NCBI GenBank assembly: GCA_013115135.1
Contig: JABANP010000332.1
Span: forward strand, 1-57,201
DNA from: Perkinsus olseni
Lineage: Eukaryota > Perkinsozoa > Perkinsida > Perkinsidae
Length of the DNA stretch: 57,201 nt
Reading direction: 5' to 3'
In this document: positions 1 to 9,554 of the stretch, piece by piece
How the letters are laid out: the number at the start of each line of letters is the position of its first letter
Numbering within the stretch: the stretch's first letter is position 1
The notes under the pieces: generated by a model
Databases searched by the model: none
The model's input: the letters and a program-made list of their open reading frames with translations, nothing else
Told to the model about the DNA's origin: nothing
Position numbers and translations under genes: made by a program

Positions 1-774
1 GTTACACATCTTCTTGAGGGAGAGATGAAGCAGAAGAGGTGGCATCTGAAGGTTGGCGATGGTCTGATAGTCGAAGCCAATGATGGGTTCGATGACCAGT
101 ACGGCAGCAGCGGCCACTTTGCCGTTGTTAGACGACTAATTACGGATGACGGTGCGTCTGCTGTGGACCCAGAGGAGAAGAAGAAACGCCAAAACCGCAT
201 GTGGCTGAGCGGCGCAATCGTGCTGATGATGATACTCTTGGTCGCTACCAACACCCTCCCGCTCCTGCAAGCATCGATGTCCGCGGTTTTCGCTCTCATC
301 CTCACAGACTGCATTGCCCTCACCAAGGCCCTGGCTGCCGTCAACCTCCGTACCGTTCTCACCATCGTCGGAGCCTTCGGATTGGGCCAGGCCATCTCCA
401 TCACCAACGTTGCCACTGTGCTTGCCCAAGGCCTCGTGACTCTGATGCACCCCTTAGGAAGCATCGGGATGCTCTCCGCCATCTTCATCGCGACCTGCCT
501 ACTGGGCGTGGTCTTCCATGCAACCGCTGTGGTCATTCTACTATTCCCAGTATGTGTTTCGGTTGCCAACGAGATGACCATGCCCGTTCATCAATGTCTG
601 GGCCCGCTGATGGTCGGAGCGGGCTGCCAATTTTTAACCCCAATTTCATATCAAACTAACTTAATGGTCTACGCGGCTGCTGGCTATGATTTTTCTGACT
701 TCGCTCGGCTTGGACTGGGCCTTACTATTGTCGTCGGAGTAGTAGCAGTACCACTGTGTTTACTTTTCCTTTAA
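1..774 (+). CDS. SLC13/DASS-type anion transporter, C-terminal part
   Basis: The reading frame is open from the first base, so the gene begins outside the window; only about 257 C-terminal residues are seen. The first part (around VGDGLIVEA) resembles the regulatory RCK_C/TrkA_C domain found in the loop of many sulfate/dicarboxylate permeases. A charged linker (PEEKKKRQNR) follows, then roughly six hydrophobic segments. Near the end, TPISYQTNLMVYAAAGY matches the conserved SYQTN region of the second Na+-binding repeat of the DASS family. By family, it would be a plasma or organelle membrane symporter for sulfate, phosphate or dicarboxylates; the substrate cannot be read from this part. The frame ends in TAA. 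No intron is visible in this exon. The family call is firm; the substrate is unknown. Confidence 0.8.
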   Translation, partial: VTHLLEGEMKQKRWHLKVGDGLIVEANDGFDDQYGSSGHFAVVRRLITDDGASAVDPEEKKKRQNRMWLSGAIVLMMILLVATNTLPLLQASMSAVFALILTDCIALTKALAAVNLRTVLTIVGAFGLGQAISITNVATVLAQGLVTLMHPLGSIGMLSAIFIATCLLGVVFHATAVVILLFPVCVSVANEMTMPVHQCLGPLMVGAGCQFLTPISYQTNLMVYAAAGYDFSDFARLGLGLTIVVGVVAVPLCLLFL

Positions 775-1091
775 CGATCCATGACCGATAATGATGGTGT
801 TACCCTATGATGGTGTTATTGCTTTTTACGAGTTAACAAAAATGCGGTATCACGGAAAGGCATCTTCACAAAGAACAGGAATGGTATTAATAGTAGACAT
901 CATGAAAGGTTCAGTAGTTTCGAGAATAGGTAACGACCCCGAAGCATCTCCCTTCCTCGCTTGCACGCTGCCGCGCCACGCTCATACCTGCCAGAAAGAA
1001 AGGCATCATCATCGGTGGTGCTGATTTTTCCTTCCAACTGTCGAGTTTTTTCACGGAAAAAAGACAGAAAATTTAAAACTAATTTTCCGAA
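775..1091. other. Intergenic, no gene seen
   Basis: About 300 bases between the transporter stop and the end of the minus-strand AT-hook gene. It holds only short frames and a duplicated 'gatggtgtta' stretch near 792-820. I see no gene, RNA or clear regulatory motif. Confidence 0.4.
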
Positions 1092-1976
1092 TTACTTCTG
1101 CCGTTCATCATTGGTCATCTTGTCCCATTCTTTGGTGCATTGAGACGCTACTTGACGAGCAAACGCTGCGGCTTCGTTGACTGGTAGAGGGCTAGGGCGG
1201 TCCGAGAATTGCCGTAGTGCCTGACAACAAGAGCTCGAGAAGTGGGAAAGGTGTGGTATGACCCTCACCTGGCAATAAATATAAAAATCGAGGCCGCTGT
1301 CATGGTCGTCGAGGAATGTGAATACGCTGTCCAAAGCAGAATCCGGCAGGCCAACTTCGACCGAGGCAGACGAAGGCGATGATGATGATGATGATGATGC
1401 CTCTCGGTGTTTGCCATCCTCCTCCTGCTGTTCTTGACTGATGGCAGCTCTCAGAAGGTCGTGAATTTCCCTATACTTATCATCCGCCTTCCCTCCTGCC
1501 GTGGACGGTACGATCGCTCCGTCACTTGCCGTAACAGCAGCAGCAGCAGCAGCAGCGGACCCTCCCTCAACTCTTCCAATCCTATTGGATACCTCCGACG
1601 AGGATGATGACGCAGCGGTCGATTGCGTCTGGGTCTTCCGAGGCCTCCCTCGACGTCTTTTGGGAGCTGCTACATTACTACCCTCCTTCTCACCTTCCCG
1701 CTGTTGCGAATCTTCCGGAGGCCCCTGAGAAAGTATCTTCTCGCCATCCAGTGGATACCGAGAACCAACCTTTCCGTCATCAGCAGGCTTCGACCTTCGC
1801 TGCCTTTTCGGAGATTCAGCCGCTTTCTCAACAACTTTCTTCCTCTTTCTCGTCGCTCTCTCCTCCTTGCCACAGCCATCCTCCAGAGGGAGCCTGCCGT
1901 CCCCACCCGCCCGCTGCAGCCGACGTTCGAGAAGCCTCTCGACTATATGTCGCTCATCTGGTTCGAGCCGCGACAA
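1092..1976 (-). CDS. AT-hook, low-complexity nuclear protein
   Basis: A 294-residue frame with a strongly basic first third and one textbook AT-hook (PKRRRGRPRK, residues about 105-114), which suggests minor-groove DNA binding in the nucleus. Poly-Ser and poly-Ala runs are encoded by trinucleotide repeats. Residues about 233-248 are likely not coding: positions 1221-1268 form a 48-bp GT-AG intron (minus-strand GTGAGG donor, GTCAG acceptor), a multiple of three without a stop, so the frame stays open either way. The C-terminus (about 45 residues) is enriched in aromatic and charged residues and faintly resembles the end of an HMG box, ending in TNDERQK; that resemblance is weak. The start is the first ATG; an upstream exon cannot be excluded. 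The opposite strand also has frames here, but without any recognisable motif. Confidence 0.55.
   Translation of the reverse strand: MSRLEPDERHIVERLLERRLQRAGGDGRLPLEDGCGKEERATRKRKKVVEKAAESPKRQRRSKPADDGKVGSRYPLDGEKILSQGPPEDSQQREGEKEGSNVAAPKRRRGRPRKTQTQSTAASSSSSEVSNRIGRVEGGSAAAAAAAVTASDGAIVPSTAGGKADDKYREIHDLLRAAISQEQQEEDGKHREASSSSSSSPSSASVEVGLPDSALDSVFTFLDDHDSGLDFYIYCQVRVIPHLSHFSSSCCQALRQFSDRPSPLPVNEAAAFARQVASQCTKEWDKMTNDERQK
1378..1557. repeat. Trinucleotide repeats inside the AT-hook gene
   Basis: A (GAT)n tract at about 1378-1399 and a (CAG)n tract at about 1533-1557. On the minus strand they encode Ser and Ala runs. These are ordinary coding microsatellites and likely vary in length between strains. 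Confidence 0.75.
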
Positions 1977-2216
1977 CGCCCTCTCACACCTAGCAGCAAA
2001 AATCGCTGCGACTGCGTGGCGATTCTATCCTCGGGTCCCCGTAGATTCTCCTCACTTTCACTACCAGTCAGTCAGGAAGCGCTTATACCCATCAGGAGAC
2101 GTGCGCCCCTCGAGTAGCAGTAAATTCATGCCATTGCGGTCTATCCACAGCCTCCTGCGCTCCCACGATCCTCGAAATCATCCTTAACCAACAACAATCA
2201 TTTCCTACTACCCCTA

Positions 2217-2747
2217 TTACAGCTTGTCGTCCGTGCCAGTCTGCCTGAGTGTCGTCAAGCCGTTGAGCACCGCCTTTAACTTCCCTGAGAGGCCCGCCTC
2301 CTCGTCATCTTCGCCTGACTCCGTGGGCCCTCCCGTTGCCCCAGAAGTTGACGATGGCAGCGGCGTCGGCGGCGGCATCGTCCGAGCCGACCTAGGCATG
2401 AGTGAACTAAAGGACCATCATAACCCACTATGAAGAACTCAACCCTTCTGATGATTAATTATTGAAACTTCAACTTCATTTAACTTCGGCATCATCAACA
2501 ATACCACTCCTTTCACAACTCCCCGCCCGCAGAAGGAGTTGCTCCATCCCACCCAGTGGCACTGGCGACTCGGCAAAGTAAGGATCGCCGTACCTGAGCC
2601 CTCCTCTACCGAGAAGCCACAGCCCTCGTCCTCGCCATACTTATCATAATCCCTTTCCTGGGTCTCCTGCGTTCTTTTAGACTTAGCTACGTAATACTCA
2701 TCCGGCGGTGGTAGTAGAAGGTAACCCGACTTCACCGATGCCAACAA
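2217..2747 (-). CDS. Possible two-exon hypothetical protein
   Basis: Two minus-strand frames may be exons of one gene. The upstream one (about 2594-2747) starts at or near MLASVKSGYLLLPPPDEYY, is rich in charged residues, and meets a plausible donor GTACGG at about 2593. The downstream one (2217-2399) is Pro/Ser/acidic and ends GLTTLRQTGTDDKL. I could not find an acceptor that joins the two in phase with confidence, so they may instead be separate or not coding. No domain is recognised. The spacing and strand fit a small gene between the AT-hook gene and LIG4, but the support is only codon-like composition. Confidence 0.25.
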
Positions 2748-2790
2748 CCACCTATTCAGTCCAAGATTACCAATTTACACATCGCGATAT

Positions 2791-2933
2791 GCGCGGGAAA
2801 ATAATAATTCTAACCACACCCGCTGTGGGATCGTGTCCGAAGGCGAGCAAGGGTCGACTGAGTGAGACTGATCGCTCCTCCCACGCCCTTGCAAGACTGT
2901 TTAGTATTTGATACCTTACATTAGTATTACACA
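2791..2933. repeat. Direct repeat copy 1 (143 bp)
   Basis: Begins gcgcgggaaaataat and ends ttagtattacaca. It matches the second copy at 3059-3201 over its whole length with scattered substitutions. The similarity continues weakly on the far side of each copy, into a minus-strand stretch coding an acidic tail. It lies just downstream of the LIG4 end. Confidence 0.8.
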
Positions 2934-3058
2934 ATTTCTGAATTTTCTAGTGTTTTGTTATCTAGTACTAGCTGGCTCGTCTACTTCGAGCTCGTCTTCC
3001 TCTCCTCCACCGGCTGAAATTAAAGTATGCGCAGGAACATTTTTGCGGGAACCTTTCT

Positions 3059-3201
3059 GCGCGGGAAAATAATGATTCTAACCACCCTCGCTGTGGGATT
3101 GTGTCCGAGGGCGAGCAAGGGATGGCTGAGTGAGACTGATCGCTTCTTTCACGCCCTGGCACGACTGTTGAGTATTCAATACGTTATATTAGTATTACAC
3201 A
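3059..3201. repeat. Direct repeat copy 2 (143 bp)
   Basis: The second copy, 268 bp from the first and in the same orientation. Because it sits beside the LIG4 3' end, copy 2 is probably 3'-flanking sequence of that gene and copy 1 a tandem duplicate. No protein domain is recognised in either copy. Confidence 0.8.
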
Positions 3202-3334
3202 TCTAGGTATGTATTTTATAGTACTTTCTAGTATTTCTAGCGAAAGTTGTTATTTTCGCCCAATCTGCTAGGCCATTTCGAGTTCAACCTGCACCCCTCC
3301 ACCAGAGGCACCCGTCTATTCTCACGAGGACAGT

Positions 3335-6300
3335 TCAATACAGCGGCGCCCGCCACCGATGGCCCCTCCCCAGCTGCCCATCACCACACCTGTAGTCAAT
3401 AACATCAATATCTTCCACTTTGACGAAGTTCCGCACTCTCAAGTCCAGGGCAGCGGCCAACACAATCAAATGAAGCTGGCTTCCGTCCCCGTAGCCTCGC
3501 CCGTCTGTTGCAGCAGCAGTGATGACGCAGCCTGCCTTGCTTTTCTGTGGTTGAAGGTGAGAGAATCTTTCAGAGTACCACCATTCTCCACGACCAGAGC
3601 TTCGATTTCTTTTTTCGTGTGGCACCGCTGTTGCGTTGTTGTCGTTGTGTTAACATGATCACCATTCAATACCAAAACTTCCCATCCTCGCAGTAATGAT
3701 GGTAGCCGCTGCTGCTGCATATCATCATCACGATCAGTCTCATGAAGGGTTGAGGAAGCGTCCAGCTCCACCAACGGCACGGTCGTTGCGACCTCTGAAG
3801 GGATTCTTCCTACCAGCAACGCTACTACCATCACTACCTCTCTCCTTACGGCGTCTCTTCTTGTCCGGCCCCTCGGTTCCCTGCTCGGCATCATCGCTAC
3901 TGTACCCACCACCATCATCAGCATTAGATGGTGACGAACTCTCCCTCATCTTGATGTGTTGTCTGCGATAAAACTGAAAGGGAACGGTCGAATGCAGGTG
4001 GCACGATCGCTACCACCTCCTGTATGTCGTCCAGGCTATCAGCATCGGCCATTGTTTTGTCCTTCCGCACCGCTTCAACACAACGAGGGAAACGTAGGGT
4101 GAGCCTGCGAGGGCACTGGCTATCACTAACGGAAAGGCAGGAACGAAGTTCGTTCCCGCTAAGCAACGCCTGCGAGTCCATATAGGATCGTGCGGATTCA
4201 CGCCACTGGATTTCATACGCTAGTCGGTAATTACCCTCTGAAGACCTCATTTCCTCGGCCGAAATCATACGCCTTGGCAAGAAAAATATAAAAGTACGCC
4301 TGAAGGCAGACGCTCATGCGCGTAACCGAGGGCCGTCGTTAAAACAATTGAAAATTCGGGCAAGGAAGACAGAAAAAGAGTTTTAGTCGAATAATACTGA
4401 TCGATAGTGATGCTAGTCTACGGCGATGGTCCAGTTAGAAGTCGAAGCACAGCAACCAGCGCCCGCCGAGGAAGTCCTGTCCGCCTCTCCCGCTACCGGT
4501 ATTACCCCGCGGGCCACTTTGACGTGGCCTGAAGTTCACTACACCGGACTACCATTACGGTAGGACCTCCTCTCAGGGTGGCTGGATCGCGAAGGATGAG
4601 ATCGGGCCGGATACCACTGAACCATACCATAATTCGCACGAATCGCCGTGACAGCTACCACCTCCTCAACTTCCCTGCATCGACCAGCCACTTCGAAGCT
4701 GCTTGTCCTACAGCCGGCGACCTGCCATCAATACTCCCAACAAAGAAGGAGGCTCCCAGGCTTCTCACCAGGCCACCATAGTCCCTCTTAGACGGTCTCT
4801 AAGTTCACTCAAAGCACTCCGTTGTGCCACTGCTACCTTCCCGATGGGAACTAGCATACCATCACCAGTCGGAGCTGCCAATAGAAATGAGGATACTGTT
4901 GCGACCAAATCCGTCACCTCTGCTGTTGGATCCCGTCTAAGTGGTAAGGAGTCCCAATGAAGAGTATACGTACTACTACCTCCCTAGGCCGGTGGCGAAG
5001 AAAGCTCCTACGATGACTAAGTCGATGTCCATGGCCAGGTTATGGGAATACTCGGGCTTCAGCTTGAACCAGCCATAACCCTTTTTCCCGATTGAATATC
5101 TAACAAGACGGAGGTGATAGGAGACAAGTTGCTGGTGGTGTGGTATGAGCCATGAGAATAAATAGCACGCAATTTCTCGTCGCTTCCGTTGCACATAAAA
5201 TTGATTCCAGCCGAACTCCAAGCAAACCTCGTGCAGCCGAAATTCAGCAACCATCGTGATGCGGCCGGCGAAACGACCACACGTCTATCGACCGGCAGCC
5301 CATCTCCTCGGCCCCCGATCATTACACTGAGGCAGGGTCCTTGAAAACCCGACCCTCCTCTCCCTCCGCGACTGCCATATTCAGCTCGTCCATGATAGCT
5401 TCCGATGTTGCTGGTATCACTCCATGTTCCACTACTTCTATATAGGTATTCAGTGGTACCACAACCTGCCCAAATCGTCCTCCACTATCACAACCATCCA
5501 ACTCCTACCTTAGACAGGACGTCCCTGCGGATTGCCAAGGGCGTGTTAGTATAATTCTGAGCTTCATTTTTGAGGTCACCATAAAGTAAGATATCAAAGA
5601 TAAAACAGAGATGTCTGTGGTGACACGCTGTTGTTGATGATGCCGTGGATCGGTTGTGGGTGTGCTTCATGAAGGCGGCATTATCCTCGTCATACGTCAA
5701 CACTTCTCCGTCCAGTATCCCTTGCTGCCCTCTGAAGGCTGATAACAACAGAGGCCCCAACTCCCGCTCATAGTCCTTCATAACCAAACCATTACGACTG
5801 TATCTATGGAACAAAACATCCCATTCGACCAAAACTCGGGAAAAATCCCTCAAAAAATACCACAAAATTCCGCAATCTAAGAAATCTATTAACCATCACA
5901 AGGTGAGCACCCTTCTCCCATTGTAAGATCAACGCCCCTACCCGAACATTTTTCTCAACTCTCACCAAGTACTGGCGTAGTACCGTTAGTACCAGTATGA
6001 TGCCATACCGTTTCCCGATCAATTTCATGACGACCGATATTTTCCCTTTTCCGCTTCTTACATTTCCGCAACAGTTTGATTCATCGATAAACGTAAACTT
6101 ACAGGGTCACTCGTGGCGAGGTGTCCCCTCCTGGAGGGCTCTTATCTATGTGGGCCACCAACCGTTCACCATCGAACTTAACCTCGCTGTAGAGGGAAGC
6201 GTTGTCTTTATTATTAGTCGCATCATTATGGTGGGCCCTAGCCATCCTCCTCTTCATATTCTTCCAGTAGTTCTCCATCACACGACTTGACCATACTACT

Positions 6301-7271
6301 GCCCTCTGCGGCTTTACACGCATGAACATAATACTGTTCAGCACAGAAGAAGTGTAGGACCTAACGACCAATCCTGAGTACCAGTGAGTTCATTTCACCT
6401 CGTTACGGTCGGCCCTCGTCCACGCCGTCTCCTTGGCCATTGTCTTTATTAATGCAGTCCATAACGTACTTTAACGACATACTGTTATCATACCTAACCA
6501 CTAATATTACCACCACTCACCGACCGCTGTTAGCCGCTACCATTCGATGGCTCTCGGGTGTAGCCTACTAAGGATAGCCTTCTCTCCAACCTAAGCCCAG
6601 TTCATACCACTCCATCTTCAACAACCCTTTAATTATTACACCAAGCTTCATGGACCCCTTTATGATTATCTTAGCAATCCACTTATGCTCCAAAGCCCCA
6701 CACCTAGTGGCGATCTCAATGAAGACCTTCTTCTGCCCTTGCAAGTTCTGCGCACTGTGTAACTTGTCCAGGACATCATTAACTTGACCGATAGTCATAA
6801 CATCTTTCTCTGATGATGGCAGTACTCGGAACTCCAATACCGAATACAGAACACTGGGAAAGTCCCCAGCGGTGCACCGCTTCATCAGCTGCTTCGTAAC
6901 ATCTTTGTAGTTAATAAGCCTATCAACCTCCGCCGAAGGAAGAGTATGGACTTCTGATATCCTGAGCAAGCCTATCAATCGCCATAAACACTCTTCTGCG
7001 ATTACATTTTCGCCATGGCCTTTTCTTTAATACCATAACTTTGTCTATCAGTGTCACATTGTGGTATGATGAGGCGTAGTAAAGGATACAAGTCAGAAGT
7101 AGGCGCGAAGGTCTGCGTTATATACCTACCCATCACATTCTGTCCCCCCACCCTTACCCCCTACTACCTTTCAAGGACACCCAGCTTAGCCTTCTGAGTC
7201 TTCTTAGTCAAGACTTCTTCCAAGACATGACACAGTCGAATGAATTTTTCCTCCGTACAGGTGTCAAGCAT
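3335..7271 (-). CDS. LIG4: DNA ligase IV (non-homologous end joining)
   Basis: ATP-dependent ligase that seals double-strand breaks with XRCC4-type partners in the nucleus. Exons read from the minus strand: 7168-7271, 7006-7125, 6640-6961, 6541-6590, 6407-6481, 6103-6333, 5509-5803, 5326-5465, 4980-5099, 4769-4936, 4659-4721, 4506-4616, about 4040-4104, about 3838-3949, then 3794 downward. The first exons give the ligase N-terminal domain (KFIRLCHVLEEV; YPLLRLIIPQ; GIKEK). Motif I is EVKFDGER with the catalytic Lys, then YSRNG, ILDGE, FIFDILLYGD, EEGRVFK, GWFKLKPEY and GLTLRFPR (motif VI). A basic linker (KKRRRKER) leads to a BRCT domain (GWEVLVLNGD, then VVENGG). Most introns are 42-49 bp; three are longer (226, 299 and about 400 bp). 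Start ATG 7271 fits the family N-terminus. The BRCT exon borders near 3600 and 3950-4040 and the exact stop are unresolved. Confidence 0.9.
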
Positions 7272-7723
7272 CTTCGAGGTTGTCCATGCTCACTACAAAA
7301 AGATTCTGAAAATGCGGGTCCTGTCCAATCCGACCGAGAGCTAGATGCTGCTAACGGTTTATATACCACTCTTTCACGTCTTCGCCGCCCCTCCTCAGGG
7401 GTTCTAATAAACACTATTATTACCTGCCCCATTTCCATTCGGCTGGCGAGGGTTGAAAGGTTTTAGTCGACTCATTTTCTAGTGAATTTCTACCACTCAG
7501 TTCATTCGATTTGAACCGCAGAAATCCCCTCCCCCCCAGGAGTAAAAACTGCAACTCTGATGATGATGCCTCGTTTGAAATGGTCCTTAATAACGGCAAT
7601 ACATGATTTAGTGATGATGATGGGTCGTGATAGTGGAATTTGATTCACTACTGTACAACCCAAAGCATGGAAAACTGTAGAAAGGCGACTACAGAGAAAA
7701 ACAACAGCAACATCCACGTCACT
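7272..7723. other. Upstream flank of LIG4; possible broken reading frame
   Basis: The gap between the LIG4 start and the LINE. A minus-strand frame (7502-7726) runs up to the left target-site duplication; joining the flanks without the LINE would keep it open for a short distance. It has no recognised domain. GAT-rich stretches occur near 7560-7625. Confidence 0.3.
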
Positions 7724-7737
7724 CATCAGGATTCCTT
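7724..7737. repeat. LINE target-site duplication, left
   Basis: The 14-mer CATCAGGATTCCTT, repeated exactly at 13360-13373. It lies 20 bases before the ORF1 start. A chance match of this length between two ~300-bp flanks is very unlikely. Confidence 0.8.
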
Positions 7738-7757
7738 AGTTCTCCCCGAACTAACTA

Positions 7758-9554
7758 ATGATTCCTCCTCGCCCCGCTAAGGACGGGCCTTCGCATCTGG
7801 ACGACGTCGCAGACGAAGACGCCTGGCTGAGATCAGTCTTCCGGGAAGAGGAGCTGGAAGCTCCTGGGCAACAGCGAGGCCCATCGTCGGAGCAGTCCGA
7901 GGCAGCTCAAGATGTCGACATGGACCCTAAGCAGCGTACAACTGAAGACGCTCCCGACACTGTCATGGAGAATGTCCGTAGCAGTTGCCAGGGAGGTAAG
8001 GGGGCGATAGAGCCGTCTGGCCAAACGGTATCTCTCTCGGATAACCCGTGTGAGGACGGGAATCCGATCCCTGCTCGTCGCACTGATTGGTATTTGATGT
8101 GGGATAAGGATGACCCCACTGAACTCGTTGACGCGAGGCTGGCCAAATTCAAGGGCCTACCTGCGAGTGCGTACAACTCGTCTGACGTTATGGATCTGTT
8201 AGCGGATGCGCTCGATCTATTACCGGATGAGCACCGTGCACGTGGGATTGGTGCGCTACAAGTGGTGACTCGTCACCACCTGTACTTGGTCGAGGCTCGG
8301 ACCAAAGCTGAATCCGCTAGCCCTTCTGCTGGTGCCAGAGTTGAACCCGCCCATGAGGCGCCATCCTCTGTTCTGGCCCCTCCCTGCCCCACGGCTCGTG
8401 CAGCTGCTAGCGCTTCCAACGAGGCGCCATCCTCTGTTCTGGTCCCCCCGTTGCCACCCACCCGCCAACTGATCCCCTTCCCCCCGCCACCTCCAGGTCA
8501 TAACGTCCCGAGGACGATCGTGGCCGTCGCGCCCGCAGCTGGCGGCGGCAAGCGACAACGAGTTGCCGGTGGTACACCGGACCATCCCCGCAGGATCGTA
8601 ACCCCGGCTCCACCGGTGCCGAAGGCGAAAGCGAAAGCCAAGGCAAAGACCCCACCTGGCCCTGTAAGAGCTGCATTGGAGAAGGCCAAGAAGTCTACCA
8701 AGCGCTCTTGCGTGATTGAGCTGAGGTCGGACGACGTCGACGCTCCGGAGATGAACGCCTCGGCATTCATGGGCTTTCGTAATCTGATCCTCGGCTTGCT
8801 GGGAAGCAGGGTCGTCGTCAACTCCACCTTTCCACTGAAAGGAGGCTTGGGTCTGGTCCTCAGCGACGACACCCAGACCAGGGCATGCGTGGAAGCTCTC
8901 AACCGCGCCAAGGGGTACACGGCCAAGGTCAGATCTGGCCTCTGGCCCAGGATAATCTTGTTCAACCCTGCTGTGAACCGCGGGGTCACGATCGACCATG
9001 TCGATCGTATGATCCGGGAGACTAACCCGGACTTGGTCAAGGATATCGGGGGCACCAGCTCATCGTCTTCATCGACGGTGAACCCCCCCGCGGCTGCGCT
9101 GGTCAGCACCATCTATTGGCGCGGCCAGCACTTGGTACTATCGGTGAACCCGATCCTCTACTCTCGACTCTCTAGTCGCGGTGAGGGAAAGGGTCACCTG
9201 GTTTTGAACCACCTGCGCACCCGTTGGGCGACTTCCAAGTCCCCCGCGGTGTGCTTCAGGTGCTGCGGCATAGGACACATCGGTCCAGCTTGCCCTCACA
9301 AGCAGGACCCGTCCAAGGTGCGCTGCACTCGCTGTGCAGCCTTCGGTCACGAAAGGCAGTCCTGCCCTGCCCAAGCAATCACTGGTCCGGTACAGAAATG
9401 TGCCAACTGCTTGGACCACAACGCAGCACTCACTGGTACCGGGGGTCGCCGCAAGGTTGACCACGAGTGTACCGATAGTGCTTGCGAGAGCCTGGCCGCA
9501 TTTGCTAAGCGGCAATGGGGTAGGACGGACTTCGGATGTGCCGCCTCATCATGA
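7758..9554 (+). CDS. LINE ORF1, zinc-knuckle RNA-binding protein
   Basis: A 598-residue protein that should coat the element RNA. The N-terminal half is acidic then Pro/Ala-rich; a Lys/Ala repeat near residue 295 (KAKAKAKAK) is probably a basic, nucleic-acid-binding or nuclear-targeting tract. The C-terminal region has CCHC knuckles: CFRCCGIGHIGPAC (about 499-512), CTRCAAFGHERQSC (about 522-535) and a third Cys/His group starting CANCLDHN. This is the Gag-like layout of I/R1/Jockey-type elements. There is a direct duplication of an EAPSSVL stretch near residues 198-225. The TGA stop overlaps an in-frame ATG of ORF2 (ATGA at 9551-9554). Confidence 0.9.
   Translation: MIPPRPAKDGPSHLDDVADEDAWLRSVFREEELEAPGQQRGPSSEQSEAAQDVDMDPKQRTTEDAPDTVMENVRSSCQGGKGAIEPSGQTVSLSDNPCEDGNPIPARRTDWYLMWDKDDPTELVDARLAKFKGLPASAYNSSDVMDLLADALDLLPDEHRARGIGALQVVTRHHLYLVEARTKAESASPSAGARVEPAHEAPSSVLAPPCPTARAAASASNEAPSSVLVPPLPPTRQLIPFPPPPPGHNVPRTIVAVAPAAGGGKRQRVAGGTPDHPRRIVTPAPPVPKAKAKAKAKTPPGPVRAALEKAKKSTKRSCVIELRSDDVDAPEMNASAFMGFRNLILGLLGSRVVVNSTFPLKGGLGLVLSDDTQTRACVEALNRAKGYTAKVRSGLWPRIILFNPAVNRGVTIDHVDRMIRETNPDLVKDIGGTSSSSSSTVNPPAAALVSTIYWRGQHLVLSVNPILYSRLSSRGEGKGHLVLNHLRTRWATSKSPAVCFRCCGIGHIGPACPHKQDPSKVRCTRCAAFGHERQSCPAQAITGPVQKCANCLDHNAALTGTGGRRKVDHECTDSACESLAAFAKRQWGRTDFGCAASS

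Noticed and set aside
1407..2117. Overlapping plus-strand reading frames opposite the AT-hook gene
   Set aside because: They have no motif, and their composition is what the complement of Ser/Arg/Ala repeats would give. The minus strand has the AT-hook and an intron.
8256..8999. Long minus-strand frame of 247 residues inside LINE ORF1
   Set aside because: It is a mirror of the ORF1 coding sequence with no domain. ORF1 and its zinc knuckles explain the region.
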